Shown piece by piece: positions 25,351 to 33,980 of a stretch of DNA of 64,000 nt; the first letter of the stretch is position 1, and each line of letters begins with the position of its first letter. Position numbers and translations under genes: made by a program. The notes below the pieces were generated by a model. It had not been told where the DNA came from and ran no database searches. It saw only the letters and a program-made list of their open reading frames with translations. Source of the DNA: Rhodobacter sp. Its GTDB lineage: Bacteria > Pseudomonadota > Alphaproteobacteria > Rhodobacterales > Rhodobacteraceae. Where the stretch lies: the NCBI GenBank assembly GCA_016704435.1, contig JADJAB010000004.1:186001-250000 (forward strand), written 5' to 3'.

Positions 25351-27365
25351 GTCTGCACCTCGACGATCAGGTTGCCATCGGCGTCCGAGGTGACGCGGCA
25401 GCCCGGCTCCACCACCAGCGTCGTGTCCATTTGCTCTATGATCATAGGGCCTTGCAGGTCTATCCTCAACGGCAGGTGGTCGCGCCAGTAGACCGGCGTT
25501 TCGACCCAGCCGCCGAACCAGACCGGCCGGGTTTCCTGCGGCTCGGCCCGGTCGCGCCGCCCAGACGGGTCGATCAGGCGGGAAAGGTCCAACTCGGCCC
25601 GCCGCCCGGTCACGCTGACGTTCAGGTTCATCAGGTTGGCGCGGATTTCCGGCAGATCGACCTTGAAGCGGGCGTTGTAGGCGGCCTCGAACAGCCGTTG
25701 CAGGTCGTCGCGTGAGGGTCGGGCCGAGGGCAGCGCCACCCGCAACAGATGGGTCTGGCCCAGAAACTGCATGTCGGCGGAATACTCGGCCCGCACGTCG
25801 CGGACCTCGATCCGCTCGGCATCGATCAGGCGGCGGCCCTCGGCCTCCTGATCGGCCAAGACCGCGTGCACCAGTTCCAGATCGACTGCATCCAAGGGCC
25901 GGTTCAGCGTGCGGACGAAATCATGCCGCAGGTCGGCCACCACGCAGCCCAAAGCATTGGTGATGCCGGGCCGGGCCGGCACCAGCACCTTCGGCACCGC
26001 CAGTTCGCGCGCCAGGGCCACCGCATGCAGAGGCCCCGCGCCGCCAAAGGCGAACAGCGCGAAATCGCGCGGGTCGGCCCCCATCGAGATCGAGACCATC
26101 CGGATCGCCCCGGCCATATGGGTGTTGGCGATGGTCACCACCGCCTCGGCCGCTGCCTCGACCGACAGGCCAAGCGGCGTTGCGATCTGCGCCTGCATCG
26201 CCGCGCGCGCGGCCTTTGCCGCCTGGCCGAAGCGGCTGGCGGGCAGCCGGCCAAGGATCAGATTGGCGTCCGAGATCGTCACCCTTTCGCCACCGCGGCC
26301 ATAGCAGACCGGGCCGGGGCTGGAGCCCGCCGATTCCGGCCCGACCCGCAGCAGGCCGCCTTCATCGACCCGTGCGATCGAGCCGCCACCGGCGCCGACG
26401 GTGCGCACGTCGACCATCGGCACATGGATCGGCATGGCATATTCCACCTCGATCTCGTTCGACACCGGCGCCACCCCGCCGCGGATCATCGCCACATCCG
26501 TCGAAGTGCCGCCCATGTCATAGGTCAGAAGGTTGGGCGTGCCGGCCCGTCGCCCCGTCGCCACCGCCGCCATCACGCCCGAAGCCGGGCCCGACATCAC
26601 CGTCTTCACCGCCTCTTTCGCAACATGCGCGGCCGAGACCATGCCGCCATTGCCGTTCATCACCAGAAGCTCGCGGGAATAGCCCTTGGCCGCCAACTCG
26701 CCAGCAAGGCGGGAGATATAGCGCTCCAGCACCGGCTGGACCGAGGCGTTCACCGCCGCCGTCACCCCGCGCTCGTATTCGCGCGCCTCCGACAGCAGCG
26801 AATGGCCGGTGGTGATATAGCCGTTCGGCCAATGCTGCGCAGCAATTTCCGCCGCGCGCAGCTCATGCGCGGGGTTGGCATAGGCGTGCAGGAAGTGGAT
26901 CACCAGGGCCTCGCAGCCCATTTGCTGCAGCGCGGCAACAGCGTTCTGAAAAGCCTTTTCATCCAGTGGGGTGATCACCCTGCCCCGTGCATCCATCCGC
27001 TCTGGCACCTCCAGCCGCAGGTCGCGCGGGATGATCGGGACGAAACGGCCGGACATGCCATAGGCCTGCGGGCGGGTGCGGCGGCCCAGTTCCAGCACGT
27101 CGCGGAACCCTTGCGTGGTGATGAGGCCGGTCTTCGCCAGCCGACGCTCCAGCACCGCGTTGGTGGTGGTCGTGGTGCCGTGAACGATCAGGTCCAGCGC
27201 CGAAAGATCGGCCCCCGCCGCCTCGAACGCCGCCAGCACGCCGCCCGACTGGTTCGGCAGCGTGGTCGGCACCTTGGCCAGCCGGACCTGACCCGAGCCG
27301 GGATCGAAAATCACCAGATCGGTGAAAGTGCCGCCCACGTCCACGCCCGCGACAAGACCCGCCAT
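25347..27365 (-). CDS. hydantoinase A/oxoprolinase family protein (HyuA)
   Basis: 672-residue ATP-using subunit with an actin/hexokinase-like fold. The N-terminal phosphate loop is GVDVGGTFTDLVIFDPG, followed by LIVHGTTTTTNAVLERR. The central hydantoinase A domain has LLVMNGNGGMVSAAHVAKEA and TYDMGGTSTDVAMIRGG, with VGAGGGSIARVDEGG next to it. The C-terminus is the HyuA C-domain (EYSADMQFLGQTHLLRV). Together with HyuB it should phosphorylate and open an amide or cyclic amide bond. The gene begins at the base directly after the livF-type stop codon, showing tight coupling to the transporter. Confidence 0.92.
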   Translation of the reverse strand: MAGLVAGVDVGGTFTDLVIFDPGSGQVRLAKVPTTLPNQSGGVLAAFEAAGADLSALDLIVHGTTTTTNAVLERRLAKTGLITTQGFRDVLELGRRTRPQAYGMSGRFVPIIPRDLRLEVPERMDARGRVITPLDEKAFQNAVAALQQMGCEALVIHFLHAYANPAHELRAAEIAAQHWPNGYITTGHSLLSEAREYERGVTAAVNASVQPVLERYISRLAGELAAKGYSRELLVMNGNGGMVSAAHVAKEAVKTVMSGPASGVMAAVATGRRAGTPNLLTYDMGGTSTDVAMIRGGVAPVSNEIEVEYAMPIHVPMVDVRTVGAGGGSIARVDEGGLLRVGPESAGSSPGPVCYGRGGERVTISDANLILGRLPASRFGQAAKAARAAMQAQIATPLGLSVEAAAEAVVTIANTHMAGAIRMVSISMGADPRDFALFAFGGAGPLHAVALARELAVPKVLVPARPGITNALGCVVADLRHDFVRTLNRPLDAVDLELVHAVLADQEAEGRRLIDAERIEVRDVRAEYSADMQFLGQTHLLRVALPSARPSRDDLQRLFEAAYNARFKVDLPEIRANLMNLNVSVTGRRAELDLSRLIDPSGRRDRAEPQETRPVWFGGWVETPVYWRDHLPLRIDLQGPMIIEQMDTTLVVEPGCRVTSDADGNLIVEVQT

Positions 27366-28061
27366 TCAGACCCCCACGTAATCGCGAAACGCCCGCGCAC
27401 CCGGCGTCAGGTCCGCCGCGGCCAGCGTTTCTTCCACCCGGCCATGCGCCATGAAGGCCACCCGGTCGGCCATCTTCAACACCGCATCGACGCGCTGTTC
27501 CACCAGCACCACCGCCACGCCTTCGGCCTTCAACCGCAGGACCGCCTCGCGGATCAGGGTGATCATCGAAGGCTGCAACCCTTCTGTCGGCTCGTCCAGC
27601 AAGAGGACCCTGGGTTCCAGGCACAGTGCCCTTGCAATCGCCAGCATCTGCTGCTCGCCCCCCGACAGCGTCGCCGAGGGCTGGTCCAGCCGTTCGGCCA
27701 GCCGCGGGAACAGCGACAGCACATGAGCGCGGATCTCGCGGCGGTTGCCGCGGGCCAGGCCGCCGACCTCAAGGTTTTCCGCCACCGTCAACGGCCCGAA
27801 CAGCCGCCGCCCCTGCGGCACCCAGGCCAGCCCGTGGCGCGGCACCTGATGCGCGGGCAGCCCGTGGATATCGACGCCTGCCAGACTGATGCGGCCGGAC
27901 GAGACCGGCACGATCCCCATGATCGCCTTCATCAGCGTGGACTTTCCGGCGCCATTGCGACCCATGACGCAGGTCACCTCGCCCGCCCGCGCGGTGAAAT
28001 CCACGCCGCGCAGCACGGTGACGGGGCCGTATCCGGCGGTGACGGCGGCAAGCTCAAGCAC
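27366..28061 (-). CDS. branched-chain amino acid/urea-type ABC transporter ATP-binding protein (LivF-like)
   Basis: 231-residue ATPase. Walker A is GRNGAGKSTLMKAIMG, the signature is LSGGEQQMLAIARALCLEPR, Walker B is VLLLDEPTEGL, and the H-loop region is VAVVLVEQRVDAVL, where LivF proteins usually have Q in place of H. It pairs with the LivG-like ATPase encoded just upstream, whose 3' end it overlaps by eight bases. HyuA follows with no gap. The protein is cytosolic and attached to the LivHM permease pair. Confidence 0.93.
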   Translation of the reverse strand: MLELAAVTAGYGPVTVLRGVDFTARAGEVTCVMGRNGAGKSTLMKAIMGIVPVSSGRISLAGVDIHGLPAHQVPRHGLAWVPQGRRLFGPLTVAENLEVGGLARGNRREIRAHVLSLFPRLAERLDQPSATLSGGEQQMLAIARALCLEPRVLLLDEPTEGLQPSMITLIREAVLRLKAEGVAVVLVEQRVDAVLKMADRVAFMAHGRVEETLAAADLTPGARAFRDYVGV

Positions 28062-28755
28062 CGAGATAAGCCTCCTGCACCGCTGGATCGGCGCGCACCT
28101 GATCGGGCGTGCCCTGCGCCAGCACCTGACCGAAGTTCAGGACCGTGATGCGGGTGGCAAGGTCCATCACCACCTCCATGTTGTGCTCGATCAAGAGCAC
28201 CGCGACTTGCGGCACCAGCGACCGCACCAGCGCCTTGAAGCCTTCGATCTCTCCGGCGGCCAGCCCTTGCGTCGGCTCGTCAAGGATCAGCACGCGCGGC
28301 GCCAGTGCAAGGCCCATCGCCAGTTCCAACAGGCGCTGGTGGCCGTAGGACAGCACGCCCGCGACCTCGGCCGCCATACCGACCATGCCGACCCGTGAAA
28401 GCGCCGCCTGAACCGCCGCCTTCAGGTCGCGAACCCGCGCGCCCTGCGCCGCCAGCGCCACGTTGTCAAAGACCGACAGGCCGGGAAAGATCGAGGTGAT
28501 CTGGAACGTATAGGCCACGCCCTTGCGCACCCGGATATGGGCAGGGGTGCGGGTGATGTCTTCTCCGGCCAGCCGGATCGTGCCCGCCTGTGGCGCCAGC
28601 CGGCCCGAGAGCAGCGAGACGAAGGTGGTCTTGCCCGCCCCGTTCGGCCCGATCAGGGCATGGATCTCGCCGGCCTCAAGGTCGAAATCCACCCCGTCCA
28701 CGGCGCGCAATCCGCCGAAATGCCGGGTCAGGCCGCGGGCCTCCAGCAGGCTCAT
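28054..28755 (-). CDS. branched-chain amino acid/urea-type ABC transporter ATP-binding protein (LivG-like)
   Basis: 233-residue ATPase. Walker A is GPNGAGKTTFVSLLSG, the signature is the atypical LSYGHQRLLELAMGLAL normal for LivG, Walker B is VLILDEPTQGLA, and the H-loop is LLIEHNMEVVM. The start at 28755 overlaps the LivM stop by ATGA; a further ATG at 28773 lies within livM and is less likely. It forms the heterodimeric motor with the LivF-like protein. Confidence 0.93.
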   Translation of the reverse strand: MSLLEARGLTRHFGGLRAVDGVDFDLEAGEIHALIGPNGAGKTTFVSLLSGRLAPQAGTIRLAGEDITRTPAHIRVRKGVAYTFQITSIFPGLSVFDNVALAAQGARVRDLKAAVQAALSRVGMVGMAAEVAGVLSYGHQRLLELAMGLALAPRVLILDEPTQGLAAGEIEGFKALVRSLVPQVAVLLIEHNMEVVMDLATRITVLNFGQVLAQGTPDQVRADPAVQEAYLGA

Positions 28756-29684
28756 GGCAGATCCCTCCACCACCTTGCGCGGACCCAGCCGAGAATCCCT
28801 TTCGGCGCGAACAGCACCAGCACCACCAGGGCTGCCCCCACCACGAACAGCCAGGCATCGGTGACCGAGGAAGCGACATCAGTCAGGTAGAACATCAGCG
28901 CAGCGCCCAGCCCCGCGCCCAGAACCGTGCCCGCCCCGCCCAGAAGGACATAGAGCATCGGCAGGATCGAATACTGGATATCGGCGAAGGTGCCGCCGAC
29001 ATAGCCGAAGAGCAGCGCATAGGCCGCCCCCGCCGCGCCCGAATAAAGGCCCGAGATGCCCATGACCTGCAACTTCGCGGCATAGGGGTTGATCCCCAGC
29101 ATCCTTGCGCGCTCCTCGTTTTCCCGCAGGGCCACCATCACCCGGCCAAAGCGTGACCTGACCAGAAGAAGCGACAGCCCCAGCGCAACCGTGAACAACC
29201 CCCAGGCCAGCGCATAGCGCGGGCCATCGGCGGCAAGCGTCGCGCCGAACAGGGCGCGGCCGGTGTCCGGCACGACAAAGCCCTCGTCCCCGCCGGTCCA
29301 GCTGTTGAAGTAAAGGATGGTCAGCGCGAAGGCCTTGGCGAACATCAAGGTCACGATCATGAAGCTGACACCCGCGGTGCGCAGGGCCAGAAGGCCGACG
29401 ATCACGGCAGCCAGCCCCCCCGCCATCGCCCCCGCCAGAAGTGCCGGGGCAGCGCCCCAGCCCCAGTGCCAGGCCGGCAGGCCGGCGCCATACATGCCAG
29501 CGGCAAAGAACAGCGCATGGCCAAGGCTGAGCAGCCCGGCATAGCCGAAGGCCAGGTTGTAGCCCATGGCAAAGACCGCCAGCACCATGATCCGCGCCAG
29601 GTTGGTGGCGTGGTATTGCGGCAGCACCAGCCCCAGCAGCGCCAGCGCCGCCAGCACGGCCAGATGCAGGCCCCACACCTTCAT
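28752..29684 (-). CDS. branched-chain amino acid/urea-type ABC transporter permease (LivM-like)
   Basis: 310-residue integral membrane permease with about nine hydrophobic segments. It contains AFGYAGLLSLGHALFFAAGM, the conserved LivM pore motif, then VALRENEERARMLGINPYAA, the cytoplasmic EAA-type loop that contacts the ATPases, and FAPKGILG at the C-terminus. The start codon overlaps the end of the LivH-like gene. The membrane-spanning partner of the LivH-like subunit. Confidence 0.93.
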   Translation of the reverse strand: MKVWGLHLAVLAALALLGLVLPQYHATNLARIMVLAVFAMGYNLAFGYAGLLSLGHALFFAAGMYGAGLPAWHWGWGAAPALLAGAMAGGLAAVIVGLLALRTAGVSFMIVTLMFAKAFALTILYFNSWTGGDEGFVVPDTGRALFGATLAADGPRYALAWGLFTVALGLSLLLVRSRFGRVMVALRENEERARMLGINPYAAKLQVMGISGLYSGAAGAAYALLFGYVGGTFADIQYSILPMLYVLLGGAGTVLGAGLGAALMFYLTDVASSVTDAWLFVVGAALVVLVLFAPKGILGWVRARWWRDLP

Positions 29685-30559
29685 GTCTTCTGTCCGAACA
29701 GGCCCTGCGGGCGGAACACCAGCACCATCGCCACCAAAAGCGTGGCCAAAATCTTGGCCAGTGTCGGCGTGAAGAACATCGAGATCACCCCATCCGACAG
29801 CCCGATGATCAGCGCCGCGATCACCGTGCCGCGCAAACTGCCAAGCCCGCCGATGATGACCACGATGAACGACAGCAGCAGCGGGTCACCCCCCATCAGG
29901 TAATGCGCCTGCTGGATCGGCACCACCAGCACCGCCGCCACCGCGGCAAGCGCTGCGCCAAGCGCAAAGGTGCCCATGTAGACCCGGTCGACGTTGATGC
30001 CGAAGGCGCCGGCGACCTCTCGGTCCACCTGCGTTGCACGCATGATCAGGCCGGCCCTCGTCCGCGTCATCAGCCGCCAGACGGCCAGCAGGACGGCGAC
30101 GGCGGCGGCAACGACAAACAGTTTGTAGCCGGAATAGCCGAACCAGGGCAGCTGGATCCGCCAGGTGAAGGGGGCGGCGACCGGGCGCGCGTCGGGGCCG
30201 TAAAAGGTAAGCGCGGCCTGCTGCAGGATGTACAAGAGGCCGATGGTGGCGACGATGGTCGCCTCGGGGTCGTAGTTCAGCCGCTTCAGGATCAGACCGT
30301 CCGCCGCCGCTGCCAGCGCGCCGACCAGCACGGGGGCGACCACCAGGGCCGCCAGAAACACTGCCCAGGCCGGACCGGGGACCACGCTGGCGACGAACCA
30401 GGCGATGACGGCGCCCAGCATGTAGAACTCGCCATGCGCGACATTCACGACCCGCATGACGCCGAACACAAGGCAGAGGCCAACGGCGGCCAGCGACAGC
30501 ACGGCGGCGGTGACCATGCCCTCCATCAGGGCCAGAAGCAGGAAAGGACCGAAGGACAT
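29681..30559 (-). CDS. branched-chain amino acid/urea-type ABC transporter permease (LivH-like)
   Basis: 292-residue permease with about eight membrane segments. Recognisable features are LCLVFGVMRVVNVAHGEFYM, the LivH signature after the second segment, MRATQVDREVAGAFGINVDR, the coupling loop, and VVIIGGLGSLRGTVIAALII near the end. The last residues are FRPQGLFGQKT, usual for the family. It is separated from the upstream substrate-binding protein gene by 50 bases containing a perfect palindrome. Confidence 0.93.
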   Translation of the reverse strand: MSFGPFLLLALMEGMVTAAVLSLAAVGLCLVFGVMRVVNVAHGEFYMLGAVIAWFVASVVPGPAWAVFLAALVVAPVLVGALAAAADGLILKRLNYDPEATIVATIGLLYILQQAALTFYGPDARPVAAPFTWRIQLPWFGYSGYKLFVVAAAVAVLLAVWRLMTRTRAGLIMRATQVDREVAGAFGINVDRVYMGTFALGAALAAVAAVLVVPIQQAHYLMGGDPLLLSFIVVIIGGLGSLRGTVIAALIIGLSDGVISMFFTPTLAKILATLLVAMVLVFRPQGLFGQKT

Positions 30560-30574
30560 GGGATGTGCTCAGGC

Positions 30575-30602
30575 AGGACGGGCAATATTGCCCGTCCTGC
30601 GA
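30575..30602 (-). promoter_or_regulatory. intercistronic palindrome between binding-protein and permease genes
   Basis: A perfect 28-bp palindrome with 14-base arms, GCAGGACGGGCAAT and ATTGCCCGTCCTGC, starts eight bases after the binding-protein stop. No T-tract follows on the minus strand. Such stem-loops after ABC binding-protein genes usually protect the upstream mRNA or partly stop transcription, giving more binding protein than permease. The function here is inferred. Confidence 0.65.
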
Positions 30603-30609
30603 TTCCGGT

Positions 30610-31887
30610 TCAGAACGACATCGCGGTATAGTCGGTGTCGTTTGCGTACATTCCGTCTTCCAGGCTGGTCTGATGCACCCGCAGCAGCTTGCCACCCTGG
30701 ATCTGGCTGATGTTCTGGGTCCCGAAGGCCTGGTGCGTCTTGCCGTTGAACACCATGCCGCCCTGCGGCCGTTCCGGTCCGGCCGGCAGATCGGAGATCG
30801 CCTCCATCGCCTCGACCAGCTTTTCACGATCGGCCACCCCGGCGTAACCCGAGGCCTCGACCGCCTGCTTGATGAAATACAGCGTCTCCCAGCACGAGAA
30901 CATGTGGCTGTAGGTCGAGATATCTGCCGGATCGCTGACGCTTGCGCCCATGTCGTCCACCCCGACGGCGGCGCGATACGCGGTCTCTGCCTCGCCCGCG
31001 TCGGCCTGTTTCATCCGGCAGTGGCCTTCCCAGAAATGCGAGCCTTCAAGGAACTCCAGCCCCGGCGTCGCGGTATCCACTGCTTCGAGACTGTCGAGGA
31101 ACCCGAACAGCTGCGGCCTGGCGCCAGTGCCGTAGAACTCGCCCAGTTCCTTCACGAAGGTCAGCACGGCGGGGCCGACCATGACGTGATACAAGACCTC
31201 GGTCTCGGCCGGGATCTGCGGGAAATAGCGGGTAAAGCTGGTCTCCGTGGGCGGGATGCCGATCTGGGCGATCACCTCGCCGCCTTGCCCCGGCATTGCG
31301 GCGGTAAAGAAATCGCGATGATCATGTCCGAAGGCATAGTCGGGGTAGATCAGCGTGACCTTCTTGCCCAGGTTCGCCGCCACCCAGGGCGCCATCGACT
31401 GGATCTGGCTGCGCACATCCGTGATCGCGGGCTGCAGGGTCCAGCGGTTCAAGGCACCCGAGGCGACGTGATAGCCCTCCGAGCAGACCAGATAGGGCAC
31501 CTTCAACTCCCCGGCCCGTGGGGCCGACCCCATCACCACATGCGAAAACAGCGTGCCCATGATCAGGTCGCAAGCTGCGGGGCCGGCGAGTTTTTCGACC
31601 ACTTCCGCCCCGCGCTTGGGGTCGGTCGCGTCATCCTCGAACAGCAGCTCTACCGGACGCCCGGCGATCCCGCCCGCGGCATTGATCGCGGTGGCGGCGG
31701 CGGTCGCCGTGCGCTCATACCAGCGGCCATAGGCGGCACCGATCCCGGTGCGGTGCAGCTGGAAGCCCACCTTCAGGGGCGCGCCCTGGGCAAACACATG
31801 CCCCGGCAGCGCCGCCGTGGCGAGGCCTGCGCCCATGCCCTGAAGAACCCGGCGCCGGGACGGCGCAAAAAGCGAAGTCGTCGTCAT
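30610..31887 (-). CDS. ABC transporter substrate-binding protein (urea/amide type, Tat-exported)
   Basis: 425-residue periplasmic type I binding protein. Residues 10-34 hold a twin-arginine signal (SRRRVLQGMGAGLATAALPG, cleavage after HVFA). The mature protein starts QGAPLKVGFQLHRTGIGAAY and has INAAGGIAGRPVELLFEDDA, typical of LivK/UrtA/AmiC-like receptors. The start at 31887 follows GGAGAGAGACG; the in-frame extension to 31953 is not signal-like. The genetic link to HyuAB suggests that the ligand is the amide or cyclic amide those enzymes open. Confidence 0.9.
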   Translation of the reverse strand: MTTTSLFAPSRRRVLQGMGAGLATAALPGHVFAQGAPLKVGFQLHRTGIGAAYGRWYERTATAAATAINAAGGIAGRPVELLFEDDATDPKRGAEVVEKLAGPAACDLIMGTLFSHVVMGSAPRAGELKVPYLVCSEGYHVASGALNRWTLQPAITDVRSQIQSMAPWVAANLGKKVTLIYPDYAFGHDHRDFFTAAMPGQGGEVIAQIGIPPTETSFTRYFPQIPAETEVLYHVMVGPAVLTFVKELGEFYGTGARPQLFGFLDSLEAVDTATPGLEFLEGSHFWEGHCRMKQADAGEAETAYRAAVGVDDMGASVSDPADISTYSHMFSCWETLYFIKQAVEASGYAGVADREKLVEAMEAISDLPAGPERPQGGMVFNGKTHQAFGTQNISQIQGGKLLRVHQTSLEDGMYANDTDYTAMSF

Positions 31888-31971
31888 CGTCTCTCTCCTG
31901 CTGTTGGCGGGCGCCTCTCCTGGGGCCTCGCGGTCAAGATTGTAGGCATGCAAACGTCTTGTCCACCAAAA

Positions 31972-33321
31972 TCACCCCACCCTGGCGGTGGACAGAAGCC
32001 AAAGCCCCAGGATGGTATAACCGACCATCAGCCCGGTCAGCGGCAGATGCGCCAGTGCGCGCACCGGCCCGGCCAGCCGCAGCGACAGGATCACCGCCAG
32101 AAGATGCGCACCCAGAATGGCCAGGAACTGAGTGGCATAGATCAGCGGCATCACCCGCGCATCGGTCAGGAACCCGAAAGAATCGAAGAATGGTGGCAGG
32201 CCCAGCCAATTGGCACCGGTGAAGAACGGATCGTTCACCGCGGCGATGGTGTATTGCCCCGCCGTCAGCAGCATCACCAGATAATGCGCCGCATGATAGC
32301 CCGAGGCGATGGCCAGGAAGGACAACATCACCCTGTCGGCCCGAAAGCCACCGCCCGCAACCCGGCTTCCCAGCGCGATGCCGGCCCAGAGCGCGGCCAG
32401 CGTCAGCGCGAAGACCCCGGCGATGCCGGCACTGTTGTGCCAGACCACGGCCGAGCGGCCCACCGGCTCCAGCGAGTTCTGGCCGATCAGTGCCTGCCAC
32501 CAGAAGGTCTCGTTCAGCCCATCGAAGGTCAGCGCGGCCAGTGCCAGCGCGACGAAGACCTGCGCCGACCGGTCCAGCGGCGGCATCCGCAAGACCTGCG
32601 CGCCAGGCCAGCCCGCCATCAGCCGGGCGCGGCGGCCGTCGATCTCCAGCCAGAACGGTGCAATCCTGGCGACAAGGCCGAACAGCACGGTCAGGAACTC
32701 TCCCCGCTGCAACCAGTCTTCGCCCTCGGCCACGGCGAGGACGAAGATGATCGCCCAATAGGTCGCCGCCGCGCGGGCCAGCACGGCAGGATCGTCGGGG
32801 TAGAGCGAGATCATCTGGAACCAGATGAACCAGATGTAGAACCCCACCGCCGGCCAGTGGCCAAGTCGCGACAGGCCGATCCCGCCCCTGCGCCGCAGCA
32901 GGATGCGGGCGATCCGGACCGGCCCGGTCCAGGGGTTGATTGCCCGCCAGAGGTTTCCGAAGAGAACCGAGCCCATTGGCACGACGATCCAGACCCCGGT
33001 CCAGAACACCAGCGTCATCAGGTTGTGCATCGGGTCGCGGCTGCCCAGATGGCCGATCACGACAAGCCCGAGGAGGACAAGGAAGGACAGGTAGGAGGTT
33101 ACCACCACCGGCAGCAGGACCGGCCGCTCCCACAGCAGACGCGCCCGCATCTGCGGCATGTGCCCGGCGGCGGCGCCCAACAGGGCCGTCAGCGCCACCG
33201 TCAGCGCGGCGGCGGCAATGTAGTGCCCGGTCGGCAGTGTCAGGATGACCGACGGCGGCAGGGCACAGGCAAAGGCCACCGACGGCGCGAACAGCAACGT
33301 CGGGACAAGCGCAAGCCGCAT
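31972..33321 (-). CDS. multipass membrane protein of unknown function
   Basis: 449 residues with roughly ten or more hydrophobic segments. It begins with a signal-like MRLALVPTLLFAPSVAFACA and then TM segments with long tryptophan-rich loops (NLWRAINPWTGPVRIARILL, LGHWPAVGFYIWFIWFQMIS). Histidines lie in or near membrane segments (PTGHYIAAA, VVIGHLGSRDPMHNL, WHNSAGIAG, SGYHAAHYLVM). Related multipass proteins are sometimes labelled fenitrothion hydrolase; I cannot confirm any activity. The start at 33321 is chosen because the upstream extension to 33402 crosses a palindromic repeat and the neighbour's stop. It lies 84 bases upstream of the binding-protein gene on the same strand. Confidence 0.65.
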   Translation of the reverse strand: MRLALVPTLLFAPSVAFACALPPSVILTLPTGHYIAAAALTVALTALLGAAAGHMPQMRARLLWERPVLLPVVVTSYLSFLVLLGLVVIGHLGSRDPMHNLMTLVFWTGVWIVVPMGSVLFGNLWRAINPWTGPVRIARILLRRRGGIGLSRLGHWPAVGFYIWFIWFQMISLYPDDPAVLARAAATYWAIIFVLAVAEGEDWLQRGEFLTVLFGLVARIAPFWLEIDGRRARLMAGWPGAQVLRMPPLDRSAQVFVALALAALTFDGLNETFWWQALIGQNSLEPVGRSAVVWHNSAGIAGVFALTLAALWAGIALGSRVAGGGFRADRVMLSFLAIASGYHAAHYLVMLLTAGQYTIAAVNDPFFTGANWLGLPPFFDSFGFLTDARVMPLIYATQFLAILGAHLLAVILSLRLAGPVRALAHLPLTGLMVGYTILGLWLLSTARVG

Positions 33322-33356
33322 CCGTCCGGACCCCGGAGTTCTCCGGAATTCCGGAC

Positions 33357-33376
33357 AGGATCTTTCGAAGAATCCT
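33357..33376. repeat. near-palindrome related to the 3'-end repeat family
   Basis: AGGATCTTTCGAAGAATCCT at 33357-33376 is palindromic except for two pairs near the centre. It lies 22 bases beyond the stop codon of the DUF1185-type gene. Its TTCGAAGAA core matches the palindromes after ispG and after the Mth938-like gene. The adjacent CCGGAGTTCTCCGG adds a second small hairpin. Confidence 0.5.
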
Positions 33377-33398
33377 GCGCGCCCAGGGCCAGCCGGTG

Positions 33399-33980
33399 TC
33401 ACCTCAACCCGTCCTCCCCCTTGACCTGCGCCAGTTCCAGCCCGCCCATCCGGCTGTGCACCCGCCCGCCGCGCGCCATGGCCAGTGCGAACAGCACCTC
33501 GCCCGCCCGCGGCCCATCCTCGCAGGCCACCGTGATCACATCAAAGCGCGACCGCACATAGGCCGCGTTCAGATGGCCCAGCGGAATGTCCAGCGTCGTC
33601 CCCATGCCGCCGACCTTCATCGCCGAGGGCACGATGGCGCGGCATTCGCCCAGCCGCTCGCGCATGCCGTAGCCACCCGAGACATGCCAGATCGCGCCAT
33701 GCTCGTGCTCTCCCGCCTCGCCGACGATGGCGCCCTTGCCATAGGCGTCGATGCCGCTGCGCCCACCCAGCGCCGCCACCAGCCGGTCGGTCAGTTGCAG
33801 TGCCAGCGGCTTGAGCGCCTCCATCGCCGGTTGCAGATCCGGCTCATGGCGGCCGGCGAAAGGGTTGGCGCAGATCGCGTAGATGGCGCCCTTCACCGGG
33901 GCCGGATTGGCCAACGGGCCCCCTTCGTGCAGGATCTCTTCAACCTGGGTGACGATCTTGCGGATATTGAAACCGGACAT
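33399..33980 (-). CDS. amino acid synthesis family protein (DUF1185)
   Basis: 193-residue protein that matches what I know of the DUF1185 (amino acid synthesis) family. It starts MSGFNIRKIVTQVEEILHEG and has IYAICANPFAGRHEPDLQPA, SGIDAYGKGAIVGEAGEHEH and IVPSAMKVGGMGTTLDIPLG, all strongly conserved-looking stretches, then YVRSRFDVITVACEDGPRAG. No cofactor motif is evident, and the family's reaction is not known to me. The first 41 bases overlap the end of the UPF0280 gene, so the two are coexpressed. A palindrome follows the stop. Confidence 0.82.
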   Translation of the reverse strand: MSGFNIRKIVTQVEEILHEGGPLANPAPVKGAIYAICANPFAGRHEPDLQPAMEALKPLALQLTDRLVAALGGRSGIDAYGKGAIVGEAGEHEHGAIWHVSGGYGMRERLGECRAIVPSAMKVGGMGTTLDIPLGHLNAAYVRSRFDVITVACEDGPRAGEVLFALAMARGGRVHSRMGGLELAQVKGEDGLR

